A stretch of DNA of 64,000 nucleotides, taken from Candidatus Nomurabacteria bacterium (GTDB taxonomy: Bacteria > Patescibacteria > Paceibacteria > UBA9973). Where the stretch lies: positions 1 through 64,000 of the forward strand of contig JAPLXP010000002.1 of the NCBI GenBank assembly GCA_026396015.1, given 5' to 3'. This document shows, one piece after another, positions 33,930 to 41,229 of this stretch. The position numbers and the translations under genes are program-made. The notes under the pieces were generated by a model that worked only from the letters and a program-made list of their open reading frames with translations, was not told where the DNA came from and made no database searches. The number at the start of each line of letters is the position of its first letter. Position 1 is the first letter of the stretch.

Positions 33930-36053
33930 CTAATTAAAAATAGATACGAAACTCTTAAAAGCATGAGCTATACCACTGAATATACCACCCATAAACTTGT
34001 AAATCTTGTCTGAAACATCAGAGTTAGCAGCACTAGCAGATAGATTTACCTTGCTTGATTGATCTGATGATTTTACTGCATCTTTGTTTTGGATTGTTAT
34101 TGTTTTATTTTGTACAACCTGATTAGTCTTTTGAATTTTAGCAATTTCCTTTGTTTTTATTGGAAGAATTTCTTTGTTTGTTATTTCAGGAATTTTTTCA
34201 ACTAAATCATCTTTTTTAACGGTGACTTCCTCTTTTTTAATTTCCTTTTTTATCTCAATTGAGCCGCCGCCAGAAGCAACAATCGGTGTAATATATTTAC
34301 CAAAATTATTTAAACTATTACTAAAACTCTTGTGCATTATTGCTGGTATGGCGTAGCTAGTAGACCAAATACGATTAGATATATCGGAATTTATATCCTC
34401 CATTCCCCCATCTATTTGTTGATTTTTTGCTAAATAATTTTCTGCTCGTGTCACATTCAAGGACAAAGAATTATTTAGACTCATTGCCTGAAGAGCCCAG
34501 CTAGTAGAAAAATTATTACCAAAACCACCGTTTGATTGATTTTGATTTATTATCAAATAATTCTCAGCTCTATTAATCGCATCAGAATTACCTCCATAAA
34601 ATCTTAAAGCTTGAAGGCCAGCAGCAGTCATATCAGCACTATCACTCCAAGATCCATTTGGCAGTTGATGTCCGACAAGATACGATATATCTTTTGATAT
34701 AAAATCATCTTCTTGTGTATATCCAGATTTTCCGAGAATTATCAATCCAAAAATATCATCATTGATTAAATTTGCGTCCCCAATCTGAGTACCATCAAAA
34801 GATTTTACTATTTTATCTATATAGTTAATACTTGTACCATTATAAGGACTAATTCCTAGCGCTGATAGTGCCATAGCATGACGCTCATTGTCTGTAATAA
34901 CATCTGAGTTGAAAGCATTATTCTGTAAATAATTTTTTAATTTCACAACAAATGGTGCATTGGAAATACCAGCAGAAATAGCAACCCAATCGGTATAGAG
35001 AGTATCACCAAACGAGCCATCTGGATTCTGTTTGCTCAACAAAAAATTATTTGCATTTGATATTGAAAAAGTTGGAACTGGAATTCCACCTCCTCCACCT
35101 GAAGATACAGGCAGTATAGTGATATCCAAAGAATATGGAACATACAGTGTTTTAGATCCGGTAGCTTTAAATGCGCCATCTTCATTCATAATAAGAGAAC
35201 ATGTTCCATCTGATACAGTAGAACAAGATTGACCTCCAATTGAGATTACAACATCCGAAGATGGTGTCCAAATCATATTAAAATTTGAATCATAAGTACT
35301 CTTTTCCTCAGCAGTGAATACAATAGTATCACCAATAGTACCAGAATATTTATCTGCAGAAATTTTCAATGGATAAGAATTGTAAGTTAAAACAATTTGC
35401 TCTTCATCCTGTAATATGTGTTGATTTAGTCCAGTAGAACCAGAATTTAAATCTTCATATTTTATTTGATAAAACCAGCCCCAGTATTTTGAATAATCAG
35501 AAGCAGTTGAATAAGTACCAAGCTCGTCCATCCAACCACTTGGTGCATAATCCCAAGTCCAAGTATTTGATAACCCAGATTGTTCTACAGCACATTTACC
35601 ATTGATTGTTCGAATACCACTATTTGGTGATTCTTCGCAAGCATTCACAGTCTCAGTGCCGTCAAACAATACTGCATCCCCCGCATATGCCTTCAGTACT
35701 ATTGTCACAGGAGTCGGGTCTACTATCACTGTCCTCTTTACCTCAACGGCAGAATTTAATGAAAAATCTTTCACATTATAGGAAACAGAATAATGGCCGA
35801 CAGTATTTGTATCTATACTACTAATCGAAATAATATTTGAGGAAATATCACCATCAACATCATCGAGGGCTGTCGCACCTGAATCAACATATACATCACC
35901 TTTATTTATATAAACAATTGAATCCCCTGATAGTGAAATGATTGGGGCCGTAGTATCTAATGGCGGATTAGAAGCTGGCTCTTCTGCCTGAGCAATAGAT
36001 CCGATAAAAATAAAAGCTAGTATCAATATTGAGTTTAAAAATTTGTTTTTCAT
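33930..36053 (-). CDS. Transcobalamin/intrinsic-factor-like surface protein
   Basis: 707 aa. Signal peptide 1-23; a DUF5011 Ig-like domain at 35-112 (DTTAPIISLSGDS...VKRTVIV); a DUF4430-like beta domain at about 116-232 (with WGWFYQIKYEDLNSG and HILQDEEQIVLTYNSYP); an alpha/alpha-barrel of prenyltransferase-like repeats at about 333-580 (SKQNPDGSFGDT, GHQLPNGSWSDS, NQNQSNGGFGNN, KNQQIDGGMED); a Lys-rich linker (598-660) and a hydrophobic end. The alpha-barrel plus DUF4430 pairing is the architecture of animal intrinsic factor and transcobalamin, though here the order is reversed. It is downstream of a cobalamin riboswitch. It is proposed to bind corrinoids outside the cell; binding is not proven. 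Start MKNKFLNS is 4 nt after the preceding gene. Confidence 0.75.
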   Translation of the reverse strand: MKNKFLNSILILAFIFIGSIAQAEEPASNPPLDTTAPIISLSGDSIVYINKGDVYVDSGATALDDVDGDISSNIISISSIDTNTVGHYSVSYNVKDFSLNSAVEVKRTVIVDPTPVTIVLKAYAGDAVLFDGTETVNACEESPNSGIRTINGKCAVEQSGLSNTWTWDYAPSGWMDELGTYSTASDYSKYWGWFYQIKYEDLNSGSTGLNQHILQDEEQIVLTYNSYPLKISADKYSGTIGDTIVFTAEEKSTYDSNFNMIWTPSSDVVISIGGQSCSTVSDGTCSLIMNEDGAFKATGSKTLYVPYSLDITILPVSSGGGGGIPVPTFSISNANNFLLSKQNPDGSFGDTLYTDWVAISAGISNAPFVVKLKNYLQNNAFNSDVITDNERHAMALSALGISPYNGTSINYIDKIVKSFDGTQIGDANLINDDIFGLIILGKSGYTQEDDFISKDISYLVGHQLPNGSWSDSADMTAAGLQALRFYGGNSDAINRAENYLIINQNQSNGGFGNNFSTSWALQAMSLNNSLSLNVTRAENYLAKNQQIDGGMEDINSDISNRIWSTSYAIPAIMHKSFSNSLNNFGKYITPIVASGGGSIEIKKEIKKEEVTVKKDDLVEKIPEITNKEILPIKTKEIAKIQKTNQVVQNKTITIQNKDAVKSSDQSSKVNLSASAANSDVSDKIYKFMGGIFSGIAHAFKSFVSIFN

Positions 36054-36057
36054 ATAA

Positions 36058-36528
36058 TTAAAATGATTCTTGCTTCCAGGTGACGACATCGCCTGATTTA
36101 ATTTTATTTTTGGACACTCCCATACTTGCCTTTTTACCATCCAGATAATAGAGCCAATATTTCCCCGGTGTACCAGGTACTCCATTGATACTATCCACAA
36201 AATTCCCCAAGCTACTGTACTCCTTTGAATGAAAAGAAAATCCCGAATTTTTATCATTGTTTAGCTTTTCCATGGCATTGTATACTGTACTACCTGGATC
36301 AACCATTATTTGATATGAATTGTCCCCTACTTCTATCTTTACACTCTCTGTATTTTTATCAACTTTATCTATACTTTTTTTCTCTTCAGTCGGTTTTACG
36401 ATTTCTTTTTTAATAACATTTTTTTGAATGATACTTTTGTTTTTTGTCTTTGCAAATGCAACGTTCGAAAAAGACAAAATCATTACCAAAAAAATGAAAA
36501 CTATTTTATTTATTTTTTTATATGTCAT
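36058..36528 (-). CDS. Secreted DUF4430 (transcobalamin-like C-terminal) protein
   Basis: 156 aa. A signal peptide or anchor (1-26), a Lys/Glu-rich linker, then a DUF4430 domain at 62-154: VKIEVGDNSYQIMVDPGSTV, YNAMEKL, GTPGKYWLYYLDGKKASMGV and IKSGDVVTWKQESF, the standard beta-domain of transcobalamin-like proteins. It is the first gene after the cobalamin riboswitch and is followed 4 nt later by the larger transcobalamin-like gene. It may be a corrinoid-binding or docking subunit. Confidence 0.8.
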   Translation of the reverse strand: MTYKKINKIVFIFLVMILSFSNVAFAKTKNKSIIQKNVIKKEIVKPTEEKKSIDKVDKNTESVKIEVGDNSYQIMVDPGSTVYNAMEKLNNDKNSGFSFHSKEYSSLGNFVDSINGVPGTPGKYWLYYLDGKKASMGVSKNKIKSGDVVTWKQESF

Positions 36529-36552
36529 TTTTATGCGGAATTAATCCTGTTA

Positions 36553-36586
36553 AATAATAAAAACTCCTGCGCGAGCAGAAGTTTTT
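36553..36586 (-). terminator. Intrinsic terminator of the cobalamin riboswitch
   Basis: On the minus strand AAAACTTCTGC (36575-36585) and GCAGGAGTTTT (36560-36570) pair with one G-U, loop TCGC, followed by TTATTATTT. The 5' arm can pair instead with CGAGCAG (36612-36618) at the 3' end of the aptamer, giving an antiterminator. Confidence 0.75.
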
Positions 36587-36602
36587 ATATCCTTTTTAAC
36601 AA

Positions 36603-36735
36603 AGAGATTTCCTGCTCGGGTAAACAATTTATATATTAAGATCGGACTTGTCTCTTGCGAGCTTTACCGTTGCGGCACAGTGGAGGAATGTATCCGTCTA
36701 TTTACATAGATTAGGATGAACCTCACTTCCAAACA
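36603..36735 (-). ncRNA. Cobalamin (AdoCbl-type) riboswitch
   Basis: On the minus strand the conserved B12-box region is recognisable: CACTGTGCCGCAACGGTAAA followed by GAGACAAGTCCG (plus-strand 36640-36683). Upstream lie GAGGTTCATC and a GGATA...TCC element. The family consensus has the order GGTGAAA/CTGT-CCCGCAAC-GGTAA/GAGTCAGGA. A terminator with a competing antiterminator follows, so high cobalamin should stop transcription of the DUF4430 and transcobalamin-like genes. No convincing promoter was found between it and the ECF gene, so it may be reached by readthrough from nrdJ. Boundaries are approximate. Confidence 0.82.
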
Positions 36736-36758
36736 TATAAACTTAAATTTTAAATGAA

Positions 36759-37280
36759 TTACACTCGGACAATTTCAGGGATACTTACCAATATATCACT
36801 TTCCTTCATCACCCATTTTTCAATCATTGGTGAGAGAACTATAGCAAAGGATACATTGGAAAGCAAATGAATAGCAGTGAATGGAATCTGCCCAAGAACT
36901 GCAGACATGAATGGCTGGCCAAAGAATATCGGACCCATAGTCAAACCTGTAGCAGCATCAAATGCGATAGTCGCTACGAATGCGTATTTTGCATAATTCT
37001 TCCAGCCAGTACGATTCTTGAAATAGAGACTAGCCCCAATACCTACCAATCCATAGGATAGACCTGCGATGAGTGTCCACACACCGAATCCTGCAGTCAC
37101 AGAATCATATAGTACGATAGACAAAAAGCCAAATAGGAATGCATACACACTTCCGTATTTACGTGATAGTGGCATTTGCATAGCCATAATAGGCTCCAGA
37201 TTTGGAGCCCTAAATGGTACTAGTCGGACTAGTAGTCCTACTATAAACAGAGATATAATTTTGATCGGATTTTTCTTCAT
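36759..37280 (-). CDS. ECF transporter S-component-like membrane protein (likely for cobalamin)
   Basis: 173 aa, 5-6 hydrophobic segments. The N terminus LVRLVPFRAPNLEPIMAMQM and the long helices (FLFGFLSIVLYDSVTAGFGV, LIAGLSYGLVGIGASLYF) match ECF substrate-binding proteins of the kind that carry vitamins. No A or T components are in the window. It lies 13 nt after the B12-dependent ribonucleotide reductase gene and 23 nt before the cobalamin riboswitch region, so cobalamin is the probable substrate; this is inference from context. Confidence 0.65.
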   Translation of the reverse strand: MKKNPIKIISLFIVGLLVRLVPFRAPNLEPIMAMQMPLSRKYGSVYAFLFGFLSIVLYDSVTAGFGVWTLIAGLSYGLVGIGASLYFKNRTGWKNYAKYAFVATIAFDAATGLTMGPIFFGQPFMSAVLGQIPFTAIHLLSNVSFAIVLSPMIEKWVMKESDILVSIPEIVRV

Positions 37281-37293
37281 ACGTTTTTATAAC

Positions 37294-39663
37294 TTACACT
37301 ATATCGCAAACTCCTGCAACACAAGCCAGTTCTTTCTTTACTTCTGTCTCATCACGTAGCTCATAAGTCACAATCTTTGAGAAATCAAATTCTGGCATAC
37401 GACTTGTGAGTTCGTTGTACATCTTTTCACTGATAGCCTCGTACGGAGCTAGTTGATACACGTGATTTGAGCGTGGAAGGAATGATAGACCTCCTACGAT
37501 ATCCCAGTTCTGATATAGCCAGTGTGCGACTTTGATCCATTCATTTTCCCCTACTGAGATAGTCACAGAAGGATTGTGCTCTGTATAATTTACCTTTACG
37601 ATCTTCCAGTGTTCTAGCTGATCAATAGCAGAGATGTCATCCTTACAGATAGCACCATCTGGAGCCTTCATTGGGAATTCCAATACAAAAGTATTCGCAT
37701 CTTCATGAGACTGCCCTACTTCTGGATGAAATGGTACCCCTTGATCCTTCATCATCTTGAATAGTGAGTCAGTAGCAGAGATACGCACACGACGGATATA
37801 GAATGGTGAGTGACGTGGGTGCATACCTGATGCACAGTCCACAGTCTGGGACACAGTACCAGAAGGCTTTACAGCTGTGATACATGTTGACTCACTTACA
37901 CCAAATTTCTTTGCATAAATCTTGTTGATACGGATAGACTCAAGGCGGAGCTTTTCTAGCATTTTTGCATCACGAGCAAGAGTTGAGTCCCATTGTCCAG
38001 TCACAGATACACCAAGGAGTCTTTCCTCATCACAATTCTCTTTCCATTCCTTTGAAAGGTATCCAAATTTTGTAAGAGTAGATTGGTATGTACCTAGTAT
38101 TGTAGCTACACGAATTTTTCTCATTAAAGTTTTTTCAGTATCCTCTGCACGAGCTACAACTTCTGAAAGATTACAGAATTGTTTTGAACGGAGGATGATC
38201 TCTCCACAAGGATTTGTACCCATCTCCCCTATAAAATCTGCAGACTTTTCTACACGTCTTTTTGGTAGTGATGTAGTTAGTGATCCACGGTTAAATATTC
38301 CACGTTCACCTGTACCTGATTCCATCAATGCGATCCATTCTTTTAGGAATTCAGTCTCTGTTGGTTTTGTATTGTAAACTGCTGAGTTATTTGCAAGCAT
38401 TCTCTGGCCTTCTGCATTCCAGAACTGACCATTCTTTGCATCACGCATATCCTGATCATCTAGATCAGATAATGATATTAGAGCTGAACGACGTACTCCT
38501 CCAGATACTACACATTCACCAATCTTACAGATGATATCGTGCGCATCGATATTTCGAAGATGTCTTCCTTGACGACGAATTATTCTCTCCCTAGTAAAAC
38601 CTAGTAGGTCAATGAGTGGTTTTGGACCAGAACTCTTGCCTCCCATAATCTTAAGTCTTGCGCCAGATGGACGAAGTTGTGAGAAATCAAAATTTACATC
38701 TTCACCGTTGAACCATGTCTTCATACCAAATACGAGTGCATCTGCCCATCCTTCTTTTGTATCAGGCACTACATATGTAGGAACTTTTTTACCTGTCTGA
38801 GTTTTTATCTGAGGTAGTGATTGGATATTCTGACTCTCTACAGAGAATCCTACTCCTGTACCACACATAGAGATATAAACTATCTCTCCGAAGTCTTGGA
38901 ATTTTGAAGGTGCGATGAATGAACAGTTGTATGCACACACATTTGTCTTCTCTGCTGCAGGACCTGCAAATTGAAGTAGACGCATAGAAGGCATAGCCTC
39001 TTGCTTTAGAATACCCTCACGAACTTCTGCATACTCTTCAGCAGATAACATGTTTGAAAGTTTACCCTTCATGAATTCCATATAGCGATCTACCGTCTCG
39101 ATCCATGTCTCTCTGCGATTCTGATCCTCAATCCATTTTGCATAAGTACGGTAATAGACGAATTCAGAAAGTGGATTTCTAAAATATTGTTTACTATCAT
39201 CTGCAAGTTTCTTTACGCGAGCTGGTACAGACATACTATGTGAACGGAGACGTGCACGCTCCTCACGATACAATATGTAGTGCTTTGAAGTTCTGACATA
39301 ATCAGAGAGCATCAATTCTTGTTCTACACTATCCTGTATACCCTCTACTGTAGGGATAAAGTTTTTGTATTTCTTTGCAATTTTTATCATGTCCATCAAA
39401 ACACGACTAGCCACTAGATGCGCCTCTTCTATTGATCCCTCACCTGCGGCAATCATAGCTTTATTAATAGCATTCGTAATTTTTTCAATATCAAATGCTA
39501 CAGTTGATCCGTCACGACGTTGAACACTCTTAATAAAATTATTTTTTATTTTTATTTCTGTTTTTTTAACAGGAGCTGCCTCTACTTTTTCAACAACCTC
39601 TACTTTTTTCGCGACCACTTTCTCCCTCTTTGTAGCTTTAACTACTTTCTTTTTTGATGGCAT
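37294..39663 (-). CDS. nrdJ: Adenosylcobalamin-dependent (class II) ribonucleotide reductase
   Basis: 789 aa. A Lys-rich N terminus (1-30) precedes an ATP-cone at about 35-125 (SVQRRDGSTVAFDIEKITNA). The catalytic barrel follows: NVCAYNCSFIAPSKFQDFGE, ISMCGTGVGFSVE, MGTNPCGEIILRSKQFCNLS and STCITAVKPSGTVSQTVDCA, with PRHSPFYIRRVRI typical of the monomeric class II (RTPR-like) group. The C-terminal CVAGVC is the redox-active pair that reduces the active site. It makes dNTPs without oxygen and needs AdoCbl. Start MPSKKK is supported by the promoter TTGGCA-17-TATAAT and a 44-nt leader. Confidence 0.95.
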   Translation of the reverse strand: MPSKKKVVKATKREKVVAKKVEVVEKVEAAPVKKTEIKIKNNFIKSVQRRDGSTVAFDIEKITNAINKAMIAAGEGSIEEAHLVASRVLMDMIKIAKKYKNFIPTVEGIQDSVEQELMLSDYVRTSKHYILYREERARLRSHSMSVPARVKKLADDSKQYFRNPLSEFVYYRTYAKWIEDQNRRETWIETVDRYMEFMKGKLSNMLSAEEYAEVREGILKQEAMPSMRLLQFAGPAAEKTNVCAYNCSFIAPSKFQDFGEIVYISMCGTGVGFSVESQNIQSLPQIKTQTGKKVPTYVVPDTKEGWADALVFGMKTWFNGEDVNFDFSQLRPSGARLKIMGGKSSGPKPLIDLLGFTRERIIRRQGRHLRNIDAHDIICKIGECVVSGGVRRSALISLSDLDDQDMRDAKNGQFWNAEGQRMLANNSAVYNTKPTETEFLKEWIALMESGTGERGIFNRGSLTTSLPKRRVEKSADFIGEMGTNPCGEIILRSKQFCNLSEVVARAEDTEKTLMRKIRVATILGTYQSTLTKFGYLSKEWKENCDEERLLGVSVTGQWDSTLARDAKMLEKLRLESIRINKIYAKKFGVSESTCITAVKPSGTVSQTVDCASGMHPRHSPFYIRRVRISATDSLFKMMKDQGVPFHPEVGQSHEDANTFVLEFPMKAPDGAICKDDISAIDQLEHWKIVKVNYTEHNPSVTISVGENEWIKVAHWLYQNWDIVGGLSFLPRSNHVYQLAPYEAISEKMYNELTSRMPEFDFSKIVTYELRDETEVKKELACVAGVCDIV

Positions 39664-39779
39664 ATTTTTTCTAAAATTAATGATAAATTGCACTTTTAAT
39701 ACTTTGGACTATTATTATACCGCCGTCAAAATTGCATGCCAATACCCAAAACAACCAAAAAAGCACTATGTCCGACACT
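39646..39779 (-). repeat. Repeat copy A: nrdJ promoter, leader and first codons
   Basis: 48 nt (39699-39746) are identical to 40692-40739; further matches continue on both sides, including TTTCTTTTTTGATGGCATA (39646-39664 and 40641-40659), which encodes MPSKKK in both nrdJ and the toxin gene. TATAAT (39714-39719) and TTGGCA (39737-39742) lie inside the identical block, 17 nt apart. Confidence 0.85.
39714..39742 (-). promoter_or_regulatory. Promoter of nrdJ (and ECF gene)
   Basis: TTGGCA-17-TATAAT on the minus strand, with a predicted leader of about 44 nt. A TGTCCGACA near-palindrome lies upstream at about 39769-39777. Confidence 0.75.
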
Positions 39780-39851
39780 TCCAAAGCCGTCAACAGCTCC
39801 CCAGATAGAGCAATAAAACAAAAGTTATTTTTAGAAAAAAATTTTCAAACT

Positions 39852-39888
39852 AAAAAACTACAAAAAATTTCATTTTTTGTAGTTTTTT
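39852..39888 (-). terminator. Terminator after Nudix gene
   Basis: AAAAAACTACAAAAAAT (39852-39868) with its complement 39872-39888, loop TTC. The stop codon of the Nudix gene overlaps it. Confidence 0.8.
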
Positions 39889-40360
39889 ATCCAATTTTTT
39901 CAATTTTACAGCTCTTTACGTTATAGCTCTCATCAAAAATTGTCTCCCCTTCAAAATATTCTCTTTTCAAAAAGTATGGATACCAGGCGACATCACTGCG
40001 CCACATTTTTCCATAAGGGATCTCGTTTACATTGAACCAAAAGGGTGACATCTCATCAGTCTCTACCAATTCCCCCGTCCAATCTTGCCCTTCATATATA
40101 TGGACTTCTTTAAATGAATCAGTTAATTCGAATTTCATTCTTCCACGAAGCTCGTATTTTAATAAATCCAAACCTGATTCTTCTTTCATCTCACGCACTA
40201 GTGCCTGCTCCACCGTCTCCCCCGCGTCAACCTTGCCACCATAGCCATTGTAGTTCCCAGCGCCAAAACGAACCTTCTTCAAACCCAGCAAAAACTCATC
40301 CCCTTTTCTTAATATACAGAGAGTCATGACTTGTGTAGGTTTTTGAATGTTGTTTTGCAT
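39887..40360 (-). CDS. Nudix hydrolase, MTH1-like (8-oxo-dGTPase type)
   Basis: 157 aa. The Nudix box GGKVDAGETVEQALVREMKE, EESGLDL is complete. Preceding VRFGAGNYNGYGGKVDAGE and following WTGELVETDEMSPFWFNVNEIP are typical of MTH1-like 8-oxo-dGTP diphosphatases. It follows the YafQ-like toxin gene by 7 nt and is probably cotranscribed. It would clean the dNTP pool, which suits its position next to nrdJ. Confidence 0.88.
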   Translation of the reverse strand: MQNNIQKPTQVMTLCILRKGDEFLLGLKKVRFGAGNYNGYGGKVDAGETVEQALVREMKEESGLDLLKYELRGRMKFELTDSFKEVHIYEGQDWTGELVETDEMSPFWFNVNEIPYGKMWRSDVAWYPYFLKREYFEGETIFDESYNVKSCKIEKIG

Positions 40361-40367
40361 ATAATTT

Positions 40368-40658
40368 TTAAAACAAATCTGCATGACTACCTATATCTAA
40401 TAAAATTAATATCAAAATATTTTTATCTATCTTGTAAATCAGTAGTAAGTCTGGTTTTATATGGCATTCCCTGTATCCATCATACTCCCCATGCAATTTG
40501 TGATCTTTATGCTTTAAATGTAAAGAATCACCCGAAGCTAATGTATCTAAAACTTTATCAATATCAGTAATTTTAACCTTTCCACTAGAAAGTATTTTCT
40601 CGAGAGATTTTTGATATCTTTTATTCTGAATTATTAAATATTTCTTTTTTGATGGCAT
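40368..40658 (-). CDS. yafQ: YafQ/RelE-family toxin with nrdJ-like first codons
   Basis: 96 aa. The C-terminal half carries the YafQ pattern: DHKLHGEYDGYRECHIKPDL, LLIYKIDKN and DIGSHADLF, including the conserved His and the Asp-Leu-Phe end. Such toxins are ribosome-dependent mRNA endonucleases. The first six residues MPSKKK are the same as those of nrdJ and come with the duplicated promoter block. The antitoxin gene lies 116 nt upstream instead of overlapping, which is uncommon for YafQ/DinJ pairs. Confidence 0.87.
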   Translation of the reverse strand: MPSKKKYLIIQNKRYQKSLEKILSSGKVKITDIDKVLDTLASGDSLHLKHKDHKLHGEYDGYRECHIKPDLLLIYKIDKNILILILLDIGSHADLF

Positions 40659-40770
40659 AGTTTTTTATTGTTAATGATAATGTATCCTCCGATACTTTGG
40701 ACTATTATTATACCGCCGTCAAAATTGCATGCCAATACCTAAAACGGACAAAAAACACTATGTCGGACAC
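40641..40770 (-). repeat. Repeat copy B: duplicated nrdJ promoter between antitoxin and toxin
   Basis: Copy of the nrdJ promoter region at 39646-39779, with a 48-nt perfect core (40692-40739). It puts TTGGCA-17-TATAAT (40707-40735) directly in front of the toxin gene, separately from the antitoxin promoter. A TGTCGGACA near-palindrome lies at about 40761-40769. Confidence 0.85.
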
Positions 40771-40774
40771 ATTT

Positions 40775-41050
40775 CTATTTATAAAAATCTTTTCCAATTA
40801 TATCTTCATGCATTTCACGAGCACTATTATATCTTTTCCCATTCTTAAGAGCATCCTCCACTTCCCTATCCCATTCTGCACGAATAGCAGCAGGATTCTT
40901 AGTCGGCTTGAAAGGTATACCATTCTCATTTACAACTTGATTTAAAAACAATTTAATTCCAGACGACAAATCCAGACCCATAGACTCGAGAGTCTTTTGA
41001 GCTTTATCTTTAGTCTTTTTTTCTATTCTTATATTAATTGTTGTATTCAT
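40775..41050 (-). CDS. RelB/DinJ-family antitoxin
   Basis: 91 aa. N-terminal ribbon-helix-helix MNTTINIRIEKKTKDKAQKT, LESMGLDLSSGIKLFLNQVV, the DinJ family signature, and a charged C-terminal tail (EWDREVEDALKNG) that binds toxin. ATG 41050 follows TATACT by 6 nt. The promoter overlaps an 8-bp palindrome, as expected for autorepression. Confidence 0.88.
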   Translation of the reverse strand: MNTTINIRIEKKTKDKAQKTLESMGLDLSSGIKLFLNQVVNENGIPFKPTKNPAAIRAEWDREVEDALKNGKRYNSAREMHEDIIGKDFYK

Positions 41051-41056
41051 ATTACT

Positions 41057-41084
41057 AGTATATACAATGTACATACATTGTCAA
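41057..41084 (-). promoter_or_regulatory. Antitoxin promoter with palindromic operator
   Basis: TTGACA (41079-41084) and TATACT (41057-41062), 16 nt apart. ACAATGTA-CA-TACATTGT (41064-41081) fills the spacer. The -10 ends 6 nt before the ATG, so the transcript is probably leaderless and repressed by the antitoxin. Confidence 0.75.
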
Positions 41085-41103
41085 GACATTACTCATGTAT
41101 AAC

Positions 41104-41129
41104 AAAAACCACCCAGTTGGGTGGTTTTT
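41104..41129 (-). terminator. Terminator after fusA and its remnant
   Basis: AAAAACCACCCA (41104-41115) with TGGGTGGTTTTT (41118-41129). It is the first good terminator downstream of fusA. Confidence 0.85.
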
Positions 41130-41144
41130 GTCTAATTTTGTAAA

Positions 41145-41229
41145 TTATTTTCTTGCTTCAATAATACTTGTCGCCATTCCAAAGGAAAGAGTACTTCCTA
41201 CGGGACAGACATTTTGAGGTGTGAGTATA
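41145..41229 (-). pseudogene. Remnant of a second fusA 3' end
   Basis: Directly behind the fusA stop, another frame reads TPQNV, then 11 unrelated residues, then ATSIIEARK and a stop. The real fusA ends VPQNVATAIIEARK. The tail words are thus repeated within 85 nt at the protein level, while the DNA differs at several wobble positions, so it is not a simple recent tandem copy. It may be the trace of recombination with a diverged fusA. The short length leaves room for coincidence in part of the match. Confidence 0.45.

Noticed and set aside
36058..36257. Longer N terminus for the 707-aa transcobalamin-like protein (start at 36257)
   Set aside because: The extra 68 residues overlap the DUF4430 gene, and MKNKFLNSILILAFIFIG is a perfect signal peptide start 4 nt after that gene.
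39699..40739. Mobile MITE explanation for the 48-nt repeat
   Set aside because: The copies lack terminal inverted repeats and target duplications, and the similarity continues into coding start codons, which fits promoter duplication better.
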